Below, piece after piece: positions 1 through 9,518 of a stretch of 64,000 bases of DNA. Positions within the stretch are counted from its first letter, which is position 1, and each line of letters starts with the position of its first letter. The stretch is from Clostridium sp. E02 (GTDB lineage Bacteria; Bacillota; Clostridia; Lachnospirales; Lachnospiraceae): positions 1 to 64,000 of the forward strand of contig NZ_RJLQ01000022.1 in assembly GCF_003833015.1 (NCBI RefSeq). The letters run 5' to 3'. Below the pieces are notes generated by a model. It was not told the DNA's origin. It made no database searches and was given only the letters and a program-made list of their open reading frames with translations. The position numbers and the translations under genes were made by a program.

Positions 1-107
1 CCCATCGCAAGAGTAAGACCCCTTGAAGACGACGAGGTAGATAGGGCAGAGGTGGAAGCATGGCAACATGTGTAGCTGACTGTCACTAATAGGTCGAGGG
101 CTTAACC
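1..107 (+). rRNA. rrl: 23S ribosomal RNA, 3' end (partial)
   Basis: The first ~107 bases match the conserved 3' terminus of bacterial 23S rRNA, including the GACGAGGTAGATAGG block and the terminal GTCGAGGGCTTAACC. The gene enters from outside the window, so only its last part is visible. The mature end is placed at the CTTAACC, by analogy with other 23S genes. It is followed by an 86-base spacer and tRNA-Asp, with no 5S gene between. Confidence 0.93.
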
Positions 108-193
108 AAGTTGGTTTAGGTAGAGATTACGGATGAATAGATATATAACAATGTGTGGTTTTGAGGGTATGTGTAACACCTTCTAATAGTTTT
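108..193 (+). other. 23S-tRNA spacer without 5S rRNA
   Basis: This spacer holds an AT-rich stretch and a GTGTGGTTTTGAGGGTA segment, which resembles the precursor/processing region seen next to rRNA genes in related clostridia. No 5S-like sequence (about 117 bases with its conserved loops) fits here or before the next protein gene. No promoter is evident, so the tRNAs are probably transcribed from the rRNA operon promoter. Confidence 0.6.
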
Positions 194-267
194 GGCCTGG
201 TGGCTCAGCTGGTTAGAGCGCCGCCCTGTCACGGCGGAGGTCGTGGGTTCGAATCCCATCCGGGTCG
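194..267 (+). tRNA. tRNA-Asp (GTC)
   Basis: The sequence folds as a full cloverleaf. The GGCCTGG acceptor strand pairs with CCGGGTC, the D-loop is CTCAGCTGGTTAGAG, the anticodon loop CTGTCAC gives anticodon GTC, and the T-arm contains GGTTCGAATCC. The discriminator base is G and CCA is not encoded. It is first of seven tRNAs following the 23S gene. Confidence 0.97.
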
Positions 268-289
268 TTTAGTAACAAAATTTGCTTAT

Positions 290-362
290 GGGATCTTAGC
301 TCAGCTGGGAGAGCATCTGCCTTACAAGCAGAGGGTCATAGGTTCGAGCCCTATAGGTCCCA
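290..362 (+). tRNA. tRNA-Val (TAC)
   Basis: Cloverleaf with acceptor GGGATCT pairing with AGGTCCC, anticodon loop CTTACAA (anticodon TAC), T-loop GGTTCGAGCC and discriminator A. CCA is not encoded. Confidence 0.97.
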
Positions 363-397
363 TTCTATATGCAAATGCTATACATGAAGAGATTTGT

Positions 398-470
398 GCC
401 GATGTGGCTCAATTGGCAGAGCAGCTGATTTGTAATCAGCAGGTTATCGGTTCGAGTCCGATCATCGGCT
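398..470 (+). tRNA. tRNA-Thr (TGT)
   Basis: Cloverleaf with acceptor GCCGATG pairing with CATCGGC, anticodon loop TTTGTAA (anticodon TGT), T-loop GGTTCGAGTCC and discriminator T. CCA is not encoded. Confidence 0.97.
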
Positions 471-488
471 TGTATCAGAATTAAATAT

Positions 489-570
489 GGATGGGTTCCC
501 GAGTGGCCAAAGGGGGCAGACTGTAAATCTGTTATCGACGATTTCGATGGTTCGAATCCATCTCCATCCA
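489..570 (+). tRNA. tRNA-Tyr (GTA)
   Basis: An 82-base class II tRNA with a long variable arm. Acceptor GGATGGG pairs with TCCATCC, the anticodon loop CTGTAAA gives GTA, and the T-loop is GGTTCGAATCC. The long variable arm agrees with bacterial tRNA-Tyr. Confidence 0.96.
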
Positions 571-611
571 TTTGGTAATCAAATCATTGATTGCCGCATA
601 CAATTAAATAG

Positions 612-685
<74 letters not shown>

Positions 686-730
686 TTTTTGTTGGTATTT
701 TTAGCGAATGGTGTACATGTAGGTACATAC

Positions 731-803
<73 letters not shown>

Positions 804-806
804 TAT

Positions 807-879
807 GGGATACTAGCTCAGGTGGTAGAGCACTTGACTTTTAATCAAGTTGTCCGGGGTTCGAATCCCCGGTGTCTCA
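807..879 (+). tRNA. tRNA-Lys (TTT)
   Basis: Cloverleaf with acceptor GGGATAC pairing with GTGTCTC, anticodon loop CTTTTAA (anticodon TTT), T-loop GGTTCGAATCC and discriminator A. It is the last tRNA of the array, and a terminator follows within a few bases. Confidence 0.97.
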
Positions 880-883
880 GGAC

Positions 884-918
884 AAGCTTTGAAACAGTGA
901 TGTTTCAAGGCTTTTTTT
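884..918 (+). terminator. Rho-independent terminator of the rRNA/tRNA transcript
   Basis: AAGCTTTGAAACA pairs with TGTTTCAAGGCTT around a short GTGA loop, and a run of seven T follows. It ends the tRNA array before the convergent small gene. Confidence 0.9.
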
Positions 919-932
919 AATTGTTTTATTAA

Positions 933-1163
933 TTATTCATCGAATTCAACGATGACGTAATATCCCCGGTCATTGTGTTTGACTTCAATTACGAAGCCAT
1001 GATCAGAGATTAAGCGATCACGACCCACATAACAGCCAGACATGGCGACAGCCGGATCAATGATATAACTGTAGCTGCTGGTTCCCTCTCGTTCTATGAT
1101 TCTAACTTCATCTCCAGCTTTCACCAGACCTGGGCGTTCCATTTTAAATTCTATTTTTCTCAT
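933..1163 (-). CDS. small conserved hypothetical protein (76 aa)
   Basis: I do not recognise a named family. The product is small, soluble and beta-rich, with many charged residues and repeated short hydrophobic strands (VRIIE, YYVIVEF), which suggests an SH3-like or OB-like barrel, but that is a guess. There is no signal peptide or membrane segment. The ATG is preceded by an AAAGGAAGGG ribosome binding site at good spacing, which supports a real gene. It is transcribed toward the tRNA terminator and stands alone, divergent from the decarboxylase gene. Confidence 0.72.
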   Translation of the reverse strand: MRKIEFKMERPGLVKAGDEVRIIEREGTSSYSYIIDPAVAMSGCYVGRDRLISDHGFVIEVKHNDRGYYVIVEFDE

Positions 1164-1327
1164 GCTCTTATCCCTTCCTTTTAAATCACCAAAATATAAT
1201 TATAACCCTGAGTTAAAAAATTGTAAAGCCAGGATAAAAATGCTATACTGTAAGAGCTAAAATTAGTTATAATTCGACATTAATCTAAATGATTAAATGG
1301 TAAGATAAAAGAGGAAGGGAAAGGAAA

Positions 1328-2785
1328 ATGAATCAACCACCGAACCTGCTTAAGAAATTAGAAGTGTATGGAAAAACAGATTTTTACCCGTTTCATATGC
1401 CTGGACATAAGCGACAATATGGGTGCAGTTTTGGGAGAGAATTTCCAAATCCATATTCCATTGATTTAACAGAAATAGAAGGGTTTGATAATCTTCATAA
1501 TCCGGTGGGGATTTTGAAAGAATCTATGGACTGGGCTTCTAGCATATATGGAAGTGATCGTTCTTATTATTTGGTGAATGGAAGCAGCTGTGGTATTTTA
1601 AGTGCTATCAGTGCCACAGTACCTCATGGAGGAACGATTTTAGTTAGTAGGAATTGCCATAAATCCGTATTTCATGGTGTTTTCCTCAATCAGTTGCAGG
1701 TGGAGTATGTTTATCCACATATGATAGAAGAATTCGGGGTACAAAGTGGATTAATTCCAGAAACTGTTGAGAAAATGTTGATAAACCATCCGGAAATAAA
1801 GGCCGTACTAATTGTATCTCCAACCTATGATGGCGTAGTATCGGACATAGAGAAAATTGCAAAAATTGTTCATAATTTTCAAATCCCTTTGATCGTGGAT
1901 GAAGCACATGGAGCTCATTTTCCTTTTGGAAAAAACGATGGATTTCCAGTATCCGCAATTGAATGTGGAGCTGATGTGGTCATTCAAAGTCTTCATAAAA
2001 CATTGCCATCCTTTACTCAGACGGCGATCATGCACGTGAAAGAAGGTTATGTTGATATAGGAAAATTAAATCGCTACACACAGATGTATCAGACCAGTAG
2101 TCCTTCCTATGTTCTACTTGCTGGAATAGAAAACTGCATTCGTTTTATGACTGGAGAAGGAATGCAGAAGATGAAGGATTTTTCCATAAATCTTGCTAGG
2201 TTAAGAGACCAGTTATCTAGATTAGATCATTTTAAACTTTTGAGACGAAGCGTAGATCTTAGGAACGGAATATTTGATCTAGATCCATCTAAAATTATTA
2301 TATCCACAAGGAATACTAGCTTATCAGGAAAAGAGTTAATGGACATATTAAGAAGTGAGTATCATCTGGAGATGGAAATGTGCAGTTCTGATTCTATAAC
2401 TGCAATTACGACTCTGATGGATACAAAGGAAGGGTTTGACAGATTAGTACAAGCAATGAGCCAGATTGATGAAAAAACCAAGAAAGCAGATAAAGATCGA
2501 ATCAATTCAAATCGAAAAATATTATCAATCAGTAAATCGGAGTGTCCTCTGACGATTGCAGAAGCCATGGACCAGACCAGAACAAGGGTTTTATTAGAGC
2601 AAACCGTTGATCGAATATCAACGGAATTTGTGTATGTTTATCCCCCTGGAATCCCAATTGTAACACCAGGTGAAATTCTAAGCAAAGAAATAGTAGAACA
2701 GATAAAATTCTATAAAAAGCAGAATCTTATGATACAAGGGATGGAAGATGAAACGGCTGATTTTCTTTACGTTGTAGAAAAGTAG
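1328..2785 (+). CDS. PLP-dependent Orn/Lys/Arg decarboxylase family protein
   Basis: This is a fold-type I pyridoxal-phosphate decarboxylase acting on a basic amino acid (arginine, lysine or ornithine), a step toward polyamines such as cadaverine, agmatine or putrescine. The N-terminus has the family signature FYPFHMPGHKRQ. An HGAHF motif lies after the DEA aspartate, and the cofactor lysine sits in QSLHKTLPSFTQ. At 485 residues it is the short Firmicutes type, without the N-terminal wing domain of the enterobacterial inducible enzymes. An AAGAGGAAGGGAAAGG tract precedes the ATG. The guanylate kinase gene follows, a pairing seen upstream of holB in many clostridia. Substrate specificity cannot be read from the sequence. 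Confidence 0.88.
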   Translation: MNQPPNLLKKLEVYGKTDFYPFHMPGHKRQYGCSFGREFPNPYSIDLTEIEGFDNLHNPVGILKESMDWASSIYGSDRSYYLVNGSSCGILSAISATVPHGGTILVSRNCHKSVFHGVFLNQLQVEYVYPHMIEEFGVQSGLIPETVEKMLINHPEIKAVLIVSPTYDGVVSDIEKIAKIVHNFQIPLIVDEAHGAHFPFGKNDGFPVSAIECGADVVIQSLHKTLPSFTQTAIMHVKEGYVDIGKLNRYTQMYQTSSPSYVLLAGIENCIRFMTGEGMQKMKDFSINLARLRDQLSRLDHFKLLRRSVDLRNGIFDLDPSKIIISTRNTSLSGKELMDILRSEYHLEMEMCSSDSITAITTLMDTKEGFDRLVQAMSQIDEKTKKADKDRINSNRKILSISKSECPLTIAEAMDQTRTRVLLEQTVDRISTEFVYVYPPGIPIVTPGEILSKEIVEQIKFYKKQNLMIQGMEDETADFLYVVEK

Positions 2786-2876
2786 TCAAGTGAGAAGTTA
2801 TCAAAGACAGGCAGCAATTAGGAACATTATAAAAATAGTAGTTTTATAAAATTAAAAACGGTGTGGAGTAGATTAT

Positions 2877-3461
2877 ATGAGTAAAATTTATTATGTGATG
2901 GGAAAAAGTGCAACGGGGAAGGATACCATATACAAAAAATTATTGGAACGACTTCCAGAATTAAAAAAAATAATTCTATATACAACAAGACCCATACGGG
3001 ATGGGGAAAAAGAAGGAATGGAGTACCATTTTACTACCGATAGGAAGAGAGATGAATTCCGCAAGGAGAATAAGATTATTGAGGAAAGAACATATGAAAC
3101 CGTATATGGACCATGGACGTATTTTACAGTCGATGACGGACAGTTTAATCTGGAAGGTAAAATTAAATATTTAATGATTGGAACACTGGAATCTTATGAG
3201 ATGACGCGAGAATATTTAGGTAAAGAGAACCTGGTGCCGTTATATATCGAAGTAGAAGATGGGGAAAGACTGCTACGAGCATTAAAACGAGAAAACAACC
3301 AGAAAGTACCAAAATATAAAGAGTTGTGTCGAAGGTTTCTAGCAGATGAAGTGGATTTTAAGGAAGAGATACTAAAACGATGTGAAATTGACAGGAGATT
3401 TGAAAATCAAGAATTGGAACAATGTCTCAATGAAATTATATCGGTAATTAATGCAAATTAG
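2877..3461 (+). CDS. guanylate kinase family protein
   Basis: The protein has the guanylate kinase layout: an N-terminal P-loop (GKSATGKDT, residues about 8-16), the GMP-binding TTRPIRDGEKEGMEYHF segment and a C-terminal lid and helix region. It would phosphorylate GMP to GDP, although the P-loop (SATGKD instead of PSGAGKST) and the divergent C-terminus mark it as a GMK-like paralogue rather than a textbook essential Gmk. The length of 194 residues is normal. In related genomes this gene is commonly followed by holB; here the sugar island intervenes. Confidence 0.83.
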   Translation: MSKIYYVMGKSATGKDTIYKKLLERLPELKKIILYTTRPIRDGEKEGMEYHFTTDRKRDEFRKENKIIEERTYETVYGPWTYFTVDDGQFNLEGKIKYLMIGTLESYEMTREYLGKENLVPLYIEVEDGERLLRALKRENNQKVPKYKELCRRFLADEVDFKEEILKRCEIDRRFENQELEQCLNEIISVINAN

Positions 3462-3508
3462 AAGGTTATATTTGGGGTAAAAAGAAACTGAAATAAAGAG
3501 GGTTGCGT

Positions 3509-5707
3509 GTGGTGGAGACAAGTATTAATTCTTATGTAGCTCGAAAGAGCAGATTTTTTAAAAATATGTTTTTTTCTTATTGCTTGATTATACTTTTAAG
3601 CTTTTTTGCATATTCAGCAATGGTTACTTTCGAGTCATTGAACGTAAAAAAACAACAAGCAACACAGTATTATAATACAAAAGTTCAGGCATTTGCCAAT
3701 GCAATGGATCAGCAGATTTATAGTGCACAGAAAATTGTTTCCAATATTAATACATCTTCTTTGATTAATAAGCTTTATCTTACGGTACGGATGGACCGTT
3801 CCATAGACTCTTATCTTCTTTATCAAGTGTTAAATGATATTAGTTCGCAGAAGGCGGCAGGAGATAATCTTAATATTTATGATATCGTTATAATATTAAA
3901 TGATTATGATAAGATTTATACGAGTAACGAGGTCATCTTACTTTCTGATTTTATGAACTTCTCATCGAATGAGATAAAGCCAATGGCAGTTACTAATTTG
4001 AATCAATTATTAAGTTTGGATAATAACCAGCTTATATTTTATAAAAACTATTTTATCTATAGTAGTAAATATCAGTATGGAGCTGGTTCTGAACGAGGGG
4101 GGATCTGCGTACTGTTTGAGAGTGAGAAGATAGATAAATTATTAGCATCTGCCGCCGGTGAGGTATCTGGTTACGTTGTATACGATCAGGGGAATCCCGT
4201 AATTGAAAGTGGAAAGAGGGGTGGACACACATTTAAACAAGTCTCTAGATTTAATCCATCGATTACATATGAAATAACAGCAGATAATCAGATGTTTGGA
4301 TTTGATTTTCAAGATTTAGGCTCCTTGGCGCTGCTTTTGGGGATTCTTATTTGTATTTGTTATCTCTTACTTGCTTATTTTTTTGCGTATCGGTATTCCT
4401 CTCCATATGTAAAGATACAGCAGTTAGTTGGAAAAGGGAGAAAAGATGGCAAAAATGAACAGGAGGGAATTGTTTCGGATGTACGAGCTCTTGTAGGCGA
4501 ACGAAATGGCTATATGGAACAGGTCCATTCCATTTCTCCTTATGCAAGTCAGGGGTTATTACATAGTCTTATTATGTATAATGATGATGAGATCAAAAAG
4601 ATGGAATATGTAAAGAATTATATTGAACTTAAAAAAATGTTTTTTTTAACTGCTGTGGTGGATCTCTTTTATACTTACAAATCACGAGATTCTAAGGAAA
4701 ATACGAAACGAATCATCAAAGAGGTCATTGAACTGGCGGGAAAAGAGTCTGGGGATGACTTAAAGATTCTATACTATGAAAAGGATATACATCACATATA
4801 TCTGATTTTTAATAGTGATAATGGGGAACGGTTGGAAGATCGCCTGTATGAATTTTTTGAAATCCTGCAAACGCAGTTGGGCCAGGATTTTGTGATTACC
4901 ATTGGAGCCGACGAAGTACGGGATGAGCTAAGCGAATTAAGTAGATCTTGTGAAAACGCATTGTTGGCATTGGAGAAAATCTTATGGGAGGGAAGAGGTT
5001 TCATCTATTTTTATGAGTCTAGCTTGGAATTTTCTATGAATTATTATTTTCCTAAGGATGGCGGGAAGCAGCTGAATAAAGAAATTAAGGATAGGAATAG
5101 GGAAGGGGTAAATCATTTCTTAAAAGAAATACAAAGTAAGAATGGAAATGATTTTGATCATTCTGTATTTGCAGGGCAGCTTCTTCTAAGTGAACTGTAT
5201 ATCACGGTGGTAAAGGCAATCCAGTCGGTAGGAGATCAATACGGGTTGACAGGAAGGAAACTAGACAAATGTCCGTCCTATCGCCCAATGGAGGAAGTTA
5301 TTTCCTATTACGAAGAGTTGGTAAAGGAACTTCTAGATGAAGTAGAAACACTGGGAGAAGGAAGGGAAGAACTATTAAACCTTGAAGTGGAATTAATTGA
5401 CTACATGAATCAAAACTATAAAAATCCAGACCTGTCTCTAACCCATATTTCGGATCATTTTTCTGTAAGTAGTAAATACGTTACCACCTTGGTGAAAAAT
5501 AGGTTTGGGGTGACCTATTTAAAATATGTGCAGGAACGTAGAATTCATCATGCAGTATACTTACTTAAGACAACCAAGTTATCTCTAGAAAAAATTGCCG
5601 AAGAATGCGGCTATACCAATATTTTAACCTTTCGTAGAAATTTTAAGTCTATTATGGAAACGAACCCCAGTGATTATCGCATAGAGAATGTATGTATAGA
5701 CGAATAA
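3509..5707 (+). CDS. membrane-anchored AraC-family transcriptional regulator (YesN-like)
   Basis: The layout is sensor plus DNA-binding domain. A TM helix (about residues 20-45) is followed by a ~220-residue extracytoplasmic Cache-like region, a second TM helix (about 270-295), a cytoplasmic linker with a degenerate nucleotide-cyclase-like stretch, and a C-terminal AraC double HTH (about 630-725) with the signature LEKIAEECGYTNILTFRRNFK. Proteins of this type control an adjacent carbohydrate ABC transporter, which is exactly the context here. Start: the AGAGGG site ends directly at a TTG, too close to use, so the in-frame GTG six bases further on (or the next GTG) is preferred. A strong terminator separates it from the transporter genes. 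Confidence 0.88.
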   Translation: MVETSINSYVARKSRFFKNMFFSYCLIILLSFFAYSAMVTFESLNVKKQQATQYYNTKVQAFANAMDQQIYSAQKIVSNINTSSLINKLYLTVRMDRSIDSYLLYQVLNDISSQKAAGDNLNIYDIVIILNDYDKIYTSNEVILLSDFMNFSSNEIKPMAVTNLNQLLSLDNNQLIFYKNYFIYSSKYQYGAGSERGGICVLFESEKIDKLLASAAGEVSGYVVYDQGNPVIESGKRGGHTFKQVSRFNPSITYEITADNQMFGFDFQDLGSLALLLGILICICYLLLAYFFAYRYSSPYVKIQQLVGKGRKDGKNEQEGIVSDVRALVGERNGYMEQVHSISPYASQGLLHSLIMYNDDEIKKMEYVKNYIELKKMFFLTAVVDLFYTYKSRDSKENTKRIIKEVIELAGKESGDDLKILYYEKDIHHIYLIFNSDNGERLEDRLYEFFEILQTQLGQDFVITIGADEVRDELSELSRSCENALLALEKILWEGRGFIYFYESSLEFSMNYYFPKDGGKQLNKEIKDRNREGVNHFLKEIQSKNGNDFDHSVFAGQLLLSELYITVVKAIQSVGDQYGLTGRKLDKCPSYRPMEEVISYYEELVKELLDEVETLGEGREELLNLEVELIDYMNQNYKNPDLSLTHISDHFSVSSKYVTTLVKNRFGVTYLKYVQERRIHHAVYLLKTTKLSLEKIAEECGYTNILTFRRNFKSIMETNPSDYRIENVCIDE

Positions 5708-5736
5708 AAATATAAACAAAAAGTATGGTTAAAAAC

Positions 5737-5795
5737 AATGAATGGATCAAAAAAAGACGATAAATACAACTCTTTTTTTGATCCATTCATTTTTT
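5737..5795 (+). terminator. Rho-independent terminator after the AraC regulator
   Basis: AATGAATGGATC followed by an A-run pairs with a T-run followed by GATCCATTCATT, a stem of about 20 base pairs around a 15-base loop, and ends in T residues. It makes the regulator a separate transcript from the transporter. Confidence 0.88.
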
Positions 5796-5891
5796 GATGG
5801 TAAAATATACAAAAAAATATGAATCTATTATTATTTTAATACAAAGTGTACAATTTTAATATAAACACAGTAGAGAGAAGGGAAAGACAAA

Positions 5892-6869
5892 ATGAAACAA
5901 AATGCTGGTAAGGGAGCAGGGACTTTCAATCGAAATTGGAGTAAGGATGAGAAAAAGCAACTTTTTATTAAGAATGTAAAACGGGATAAATATTTAATCT
6001 TGATGTTTATCCCTGTATTTTTCTATTTTCTTATTTTTTCCTATTTGCCCATGACGGGACTTTTTATGGCTTTTACTCAATTCAAACCAGGGAATGGAAT
6101 GATGGGGATTTTTACGGGGAAGTATGTAGGTTTAAAATGGTTTATTCAATTTTTTCAGTCGCCCTATGCATTTCGACTGATTCGAAATACATTTTTACTA
6201 TCGTTTTATTCTTTAATCTTTGGTTTTCCAATTCCAATTATTTTTGCACTTTGTATTACACAGGTTAAAAATAAAATTCTGCAAAAGGGGACACAGGTAA
6301 TTACTTACTTACCATTTTTTATTTCCACCGTTGTAATCTGTGGGATGATTACCAACTTTTTATCTCCATCCAATGGAATTATCAATCAGCTGATTGAACG
6401 GGTAGGAGGGACGGCTATTAATTTTTTAGGTGAGCCCAAATGGTTTCGTTCTCTTTATGTAATTTCTGGGTCATGGCAGACGTTTGGGTTTAATTCCATT
6501 ATTTTTGTGGCGGCGATAATGGGAATAGGCCCAGAACTTTATGAGGCAATGAAAGTTGATGGAGCCAGTAAAGTTCAGACCATTCGATATCTGGTGCTAC
6601 CAAGCATTAAACCAACAATTATGCTGCTACTAATTATGTCCATGGGAAATCTTTTGAATGTAGGGTTTGAAAAAGTATATCTCCTTTATAATTCTGGGAT
6701 CTATGAAACCGCAGATGTAATTTCCACCTATGTGTACCGGCAAGGAATTGGAAACCAAAATTACAGTTATGCAACAGCCGTAGGACTTTTTAATTCTTTG
6801 ATTGGATTTTCAATTGTATTTTTGGCTAACCGGTTCAGTAAGAAACTAACAGAAACGTCAATATGGTAA
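5892..6869 (+). CDS. carbohydrate ABC transporter permease (LplB/MalF type)
   Basis: This is an inner-membrane permease of the CUT1 sugar-uptake class. It shows about six hydrophobic helices and the cytoplasmic EAA loop (EAMKVDGASKVQTIRYLVLP) that docks the ATPase. Its 325-residue length and N-terminus (a charged segment, then the first TM) match LplB/YteP-like permeases that import oligosaccharides from pectin or other plant polymers. No ATP-binding subunit is encoded nearby; such systems usually share a distant MsmK-type ATPase. The next permease gene overlaps or follows directly. Confidence 0.9.
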   Translation: MKQNAGKGAGTFNRNWSKDEKKQLFIKNVKRDKYLILMFIPVFFYFLIFSYLPMTGLFMAFTQFKPGNGMMGIFTGKYVGLKWFIQFFQSPYAFRLIRNTFLLSFYSLIFGFPIPIIFALCITQVKNKILQKGTQVITYLPFFISTVVICGMITNFLSPSNGIINQLIERVGGTAINFLGEPKWFRSLYVISGSWQTFGFNSIIFVAAIMGIGPELYEAMKVDGASKVQTIRYLVLPSIKPTIMLLLIMSMGNLLNVGFEKVYLLYNSGIYETADVISTYVYRQGIGNQNYSYATAVGLFNSLIGFSIVFLANRFSKKLTETSIW

Positions 6870-6880
6870 GGAGAAGGATT

Positions 6881-7792
6881 ATGGAGCAAAAAAGTACCTG
6901 GGTGGAGTTTAAGAATGAGTGTCTGACGGATAAATTGTTTGATATTGGCATCTGGATTCTTATTATCGTAGCAGTGTGTATCACCCTTTATCCATTTATT
7001 TATGTAGTGAGTATTTCATTGAGTTCTGGGGAATCGGTGAATCGAGGACTGGTAACCTTTCTCCCCGTGGATATCAATCTAGAGACTTATAAAATGGTTA
7101 TGGGCTATAAGGATTTATGGGTATCGTATGGAAATACCTTATATTATACCATCACTGGAACCGTCTTAAATCTTATATTTACTTGTTTAGCCGCTTATCC
7201 GTTATCAAGAAAACAATTTTTTTTGAGAAGAAAACTAAATTTTTTACTTGCATTTACGATGTATTTTTCCGGGGGACTGATCCCCATGTATCTTGTGGTT
7301 ACAGGGCTTGGTTTATATAACAGCCGCCTTTCGATGATTTTGCCGGTTTTAGTCAGTGCTTATAATGTAATGATATGCCGCTCTGCGTTTGAAGGGATTT
7401 CTGAAGAATTGTTTGAAAGTGCTTATTTAGAAGGAGCCAATGATCTACAGATATTAACAAAAATAGCAGTTCCGCTGATTAAGCCAACCCTTGCGGTGTT
7501 AACCCTGTATTATGCAGTGGCCCGTTACAACGATTTCTTTAGTGCACTTCTTTACATAGGAAAACAAAATTTACAGCCACTTCAGTTATTCTTGCGTAGA
7601 ATTCTTTTGATGGCATCTTCAGAAATCATGCAGTCTTCGGGCGATGCCATGGCGGCAAGTGCAGCCGCGCAGTCCACGATTCAGATCCGATATGTCTGCA
7701 TCGTACTTTCCATGATACCAATTGTTTGTATTACCCCATTTATTCAGAAATACCTGGTTAAAGGTACAATGCTTGGGGCAGTGAAAGGATAA
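6881..7792 (+). CDS. carbohydrate ABC transporter permease (LplC/MalG type)
   Basis: This is the second membrane subunit of the importer, with about six TM helices and an EAA-type motif in ESAYLEGANDLQILTKIAVPLIKP. The start is set at the ATG (MEQKSTW) seven bases after a clear AAGGAG. An earlier in-frame ATG at 6863 lies inside the end of the previous gene and lacks a site. It is homologous to YtcP/LplC and pairs with the preceding LplB-like subunit. Confidence 0.9.
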   Translation: MEQKSTWVEFKNECLTDKLFDIGIWILIIVAVCITLYPFIYVVSISLSSGESVNRGLVTFLPVDINLETYKMVMGYKDLWVSYGNTLYYTITGTVLNLIFTCLAAYPLSRKQFFLRRKLNFLLAFTMYFSGGLIPMYLVVTGLGLYNSRLSMILPVLVSAYNVMICRSAFEGISEELFESAYLEGANDLQILTKIAVPLIKPTLAVLTLYYAVARYNDFFSALLYIGKQNLQPLQLFLRRILLMASSEIMQSSGDAMAASAAAQSTIQIRYVCIVLSMIPIVCITPFIQKYLVKGTMLGAVKG

Positions 7793-7829
7793 TCATGCTT
7801 GATTATATATAAAATAAGGAGGGTTTAAA

Positions 7830-9425
7830 ATGAAAAAAATGTTACGGTTTGGTGGTGTAGTACTGTCGGCACTTATGGTGTTATCTAGTATGGTGGGATG
7901 CGTAGGAACTGGAAAAGAAACAGCAAAAGATCCGTTAGAAGGAGAGGAAGCGCAATACAATTACACAGGGGAAGGACCAGTTACCAATACGAAAGATGCG
8001 AAAGTAAGCATCCTGGCACTAAATTCCTGGTATTCAACCGTGGATTATGCAAATGCAGAAATCATCAAGAATATTGAATCTCGTGCAGGGGTGTCTATTG
8101 ACTGGACTTTAGTATCTCCAACGAACTATGAAGACAGTGTAAGACCAATGCTGGCGTCTGGTTCTGATTTACCGGATATTGTTGAACTTCCAGATTTTGA
8201 TGAAAATATGAATTATATTAATGCCGGCTTATTTTATCCACTTGACGAATACATGGATTATATGCCAAATTATAAGAAGTTTCTTGACAAAAACCCAACG
8301 ATAAAAGCCAGTTTAACGGCAGATGACGGTCATATTTATTATGTTCCTCAAACAGCGGTTACGGATAATTATCAGCCATGTATTATTATGAATATGGAAT
8401 GGCTGGATCAACTTGGATTATCCGTTCCGAAAACACTAGATGAATTTGTGGAGGTCCTCCGAGCTTTCCGGGATCATGATATGAATGGGAATGGAGATGC
8501 CACAGATGAAATTCCACTTAGTATTGAAGCAGAAAAGCTCCCATATATGTTTGGGTCAGCGTTTGGTCTTAATCTGGTGGATGGATTTTATGCAGATAAG
8601 GATGGAACGGTTCACTATTCCGCAGCAGAAAAAGACAAGTACAAAAAGTATCTTACTTTTTTAAATAAGCTTTACTCAGAAGGATTATTGGAAGTAGAAT
8701 ATACTTCCCTTACCCGAGATCAGATAACAGAACGTTGTGCCAAAAACATGACCGGAGTTACCTTTGATTTTAGTTGGCAGATGTCACAGCTGTATAGCAA
8801 GCAGTATCCGGAATATACGGGAGAAAAGGGAATTATGGCAGGCATTCCACCTCTGTCCGGAGAAGAGGAAGGGTATTATCTTAGCAGAAATCCAATTTCT
8901 AAAATCTTTGGGATCAGTACAGCTGACAAAAATCCTTTGTTAGCAATTAAGTTTTTGGATTATGCAATGGGAGAAGAATCTCAGGACAGTTATGTATGGG
9001 GAATTGAAGGAGAAAGTTATACCATTTCCTCTGACGGGAAAAAAGAGTATACAAAAAAGGCATCGGATAACAACTGGCTCCAGCAATTGGGAATTAACGC
9101 AGGGTGTCTCCCGTCTCAGCAGTCTGTGGAGGCGACCGATGTGTTATTACCAAATTGGCATGTAGCAATAGACAAAGAACTTATGGAGTATTCACGTGCA
9201 CCTTGGCCATTTATCTATTCTACGACAGAGGAACAGAATGTGATTTCTCAGTATTTGGTAGACATAACGACTTATGTAGAAGAGATGAATGTGGCATTTA
9301 TTACAGGTACCACCGATCTAGACAGCTTTGATTCTTATCTGTCCACTCTTAATAATATGGGACTGCAAGATCTTTTAAAAGTAAGACAAGACCAGCATAG
9401 TCGGTTTTTAAAATCAAATCAATAG
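7830..9425 (+). CDS. extracellular solute-binding lipoprotein (LplA/YtcQ type)
   Basis: This is the high-affinity binding component of the importer. The lipoprotein signal peptide ends in a lipobox (SSMVGC) with the acylated cysteine at residue 24. The mature 508-residue chain has the type 1 sugar-binding pattern, with hinge segments and an EF-hand-like DHDMNGNGDATDEIPL stretch (near residues 215-230) that occurs in LplA-like proteins. It follows both permease genes, and a terminator lies directly after it, closing the transport operon. Confidence 0.9.
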   Translation: MKKMLRFGGVVLSALMVLSSMVGCVGTGKETAKDPLEGEEAQYNYTGEGPVTNTKDAKVSILALNSWYSTVDYANAEIIKNIESRAGVSIDWTLVSPTNYEDSVRPMLASGSDLPDIVELPDFDENMNYINAGLFYPLDEYMDYMPNYKKFLDKNPTIKASLTADDGHIYYVPQTAVTDNYQPCIIMNMEWLDQLGLSVPKTLDEFVEVLRAFRDHDMNGNGDATDEIPLSIEAEKLPYMFGSAFGLNLVDGFYADKDGTVHYSAAEKDKYKKYLTFLNKLYSEGLLEVEYTSLTRDQITERCAKNMTGVTFDFSWQMSQLYSKQYPEYTGEKGIMAGIPPLSGEEEGYYLSRNPISKIFGISTADKNPLLAIKFLDYAMGEESQDSYVWGIEGESYTISSDGKKEYTKKASDNNWLQQLGINAGCLPSQQSVEATDVLLPNWHVAIDKELMEYSRAPWPFIYSTTEEQNVISQYLVDITTYVEEMNVAFITGTTDLDSFDSYLSTLNNMGLQDLLKVRQDQHSRFLKSNQ

Positions 9426-9438
9426 ATAAAAAAAGATT

Positions 9439-9470
9439 GGCACAGGGGATAGGAACCTGTGCCGGTTTTT
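9439..9470 (+). terminator. Rho-independent terminator of the sugar transporter operon
   Basis: GGCACAGG pairs with CCTGTGCC across a 9-base loop, followed by a T-run. The hydrolase gene starts just downstream, so it may depend on read-through or its own promoter. Confidence 0.88.
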
Positions 9471-9518
9471 CATATTAAAACGTATCCAACTTTTTAGAAA
9501 ATGGAGGCATGGAATAAA

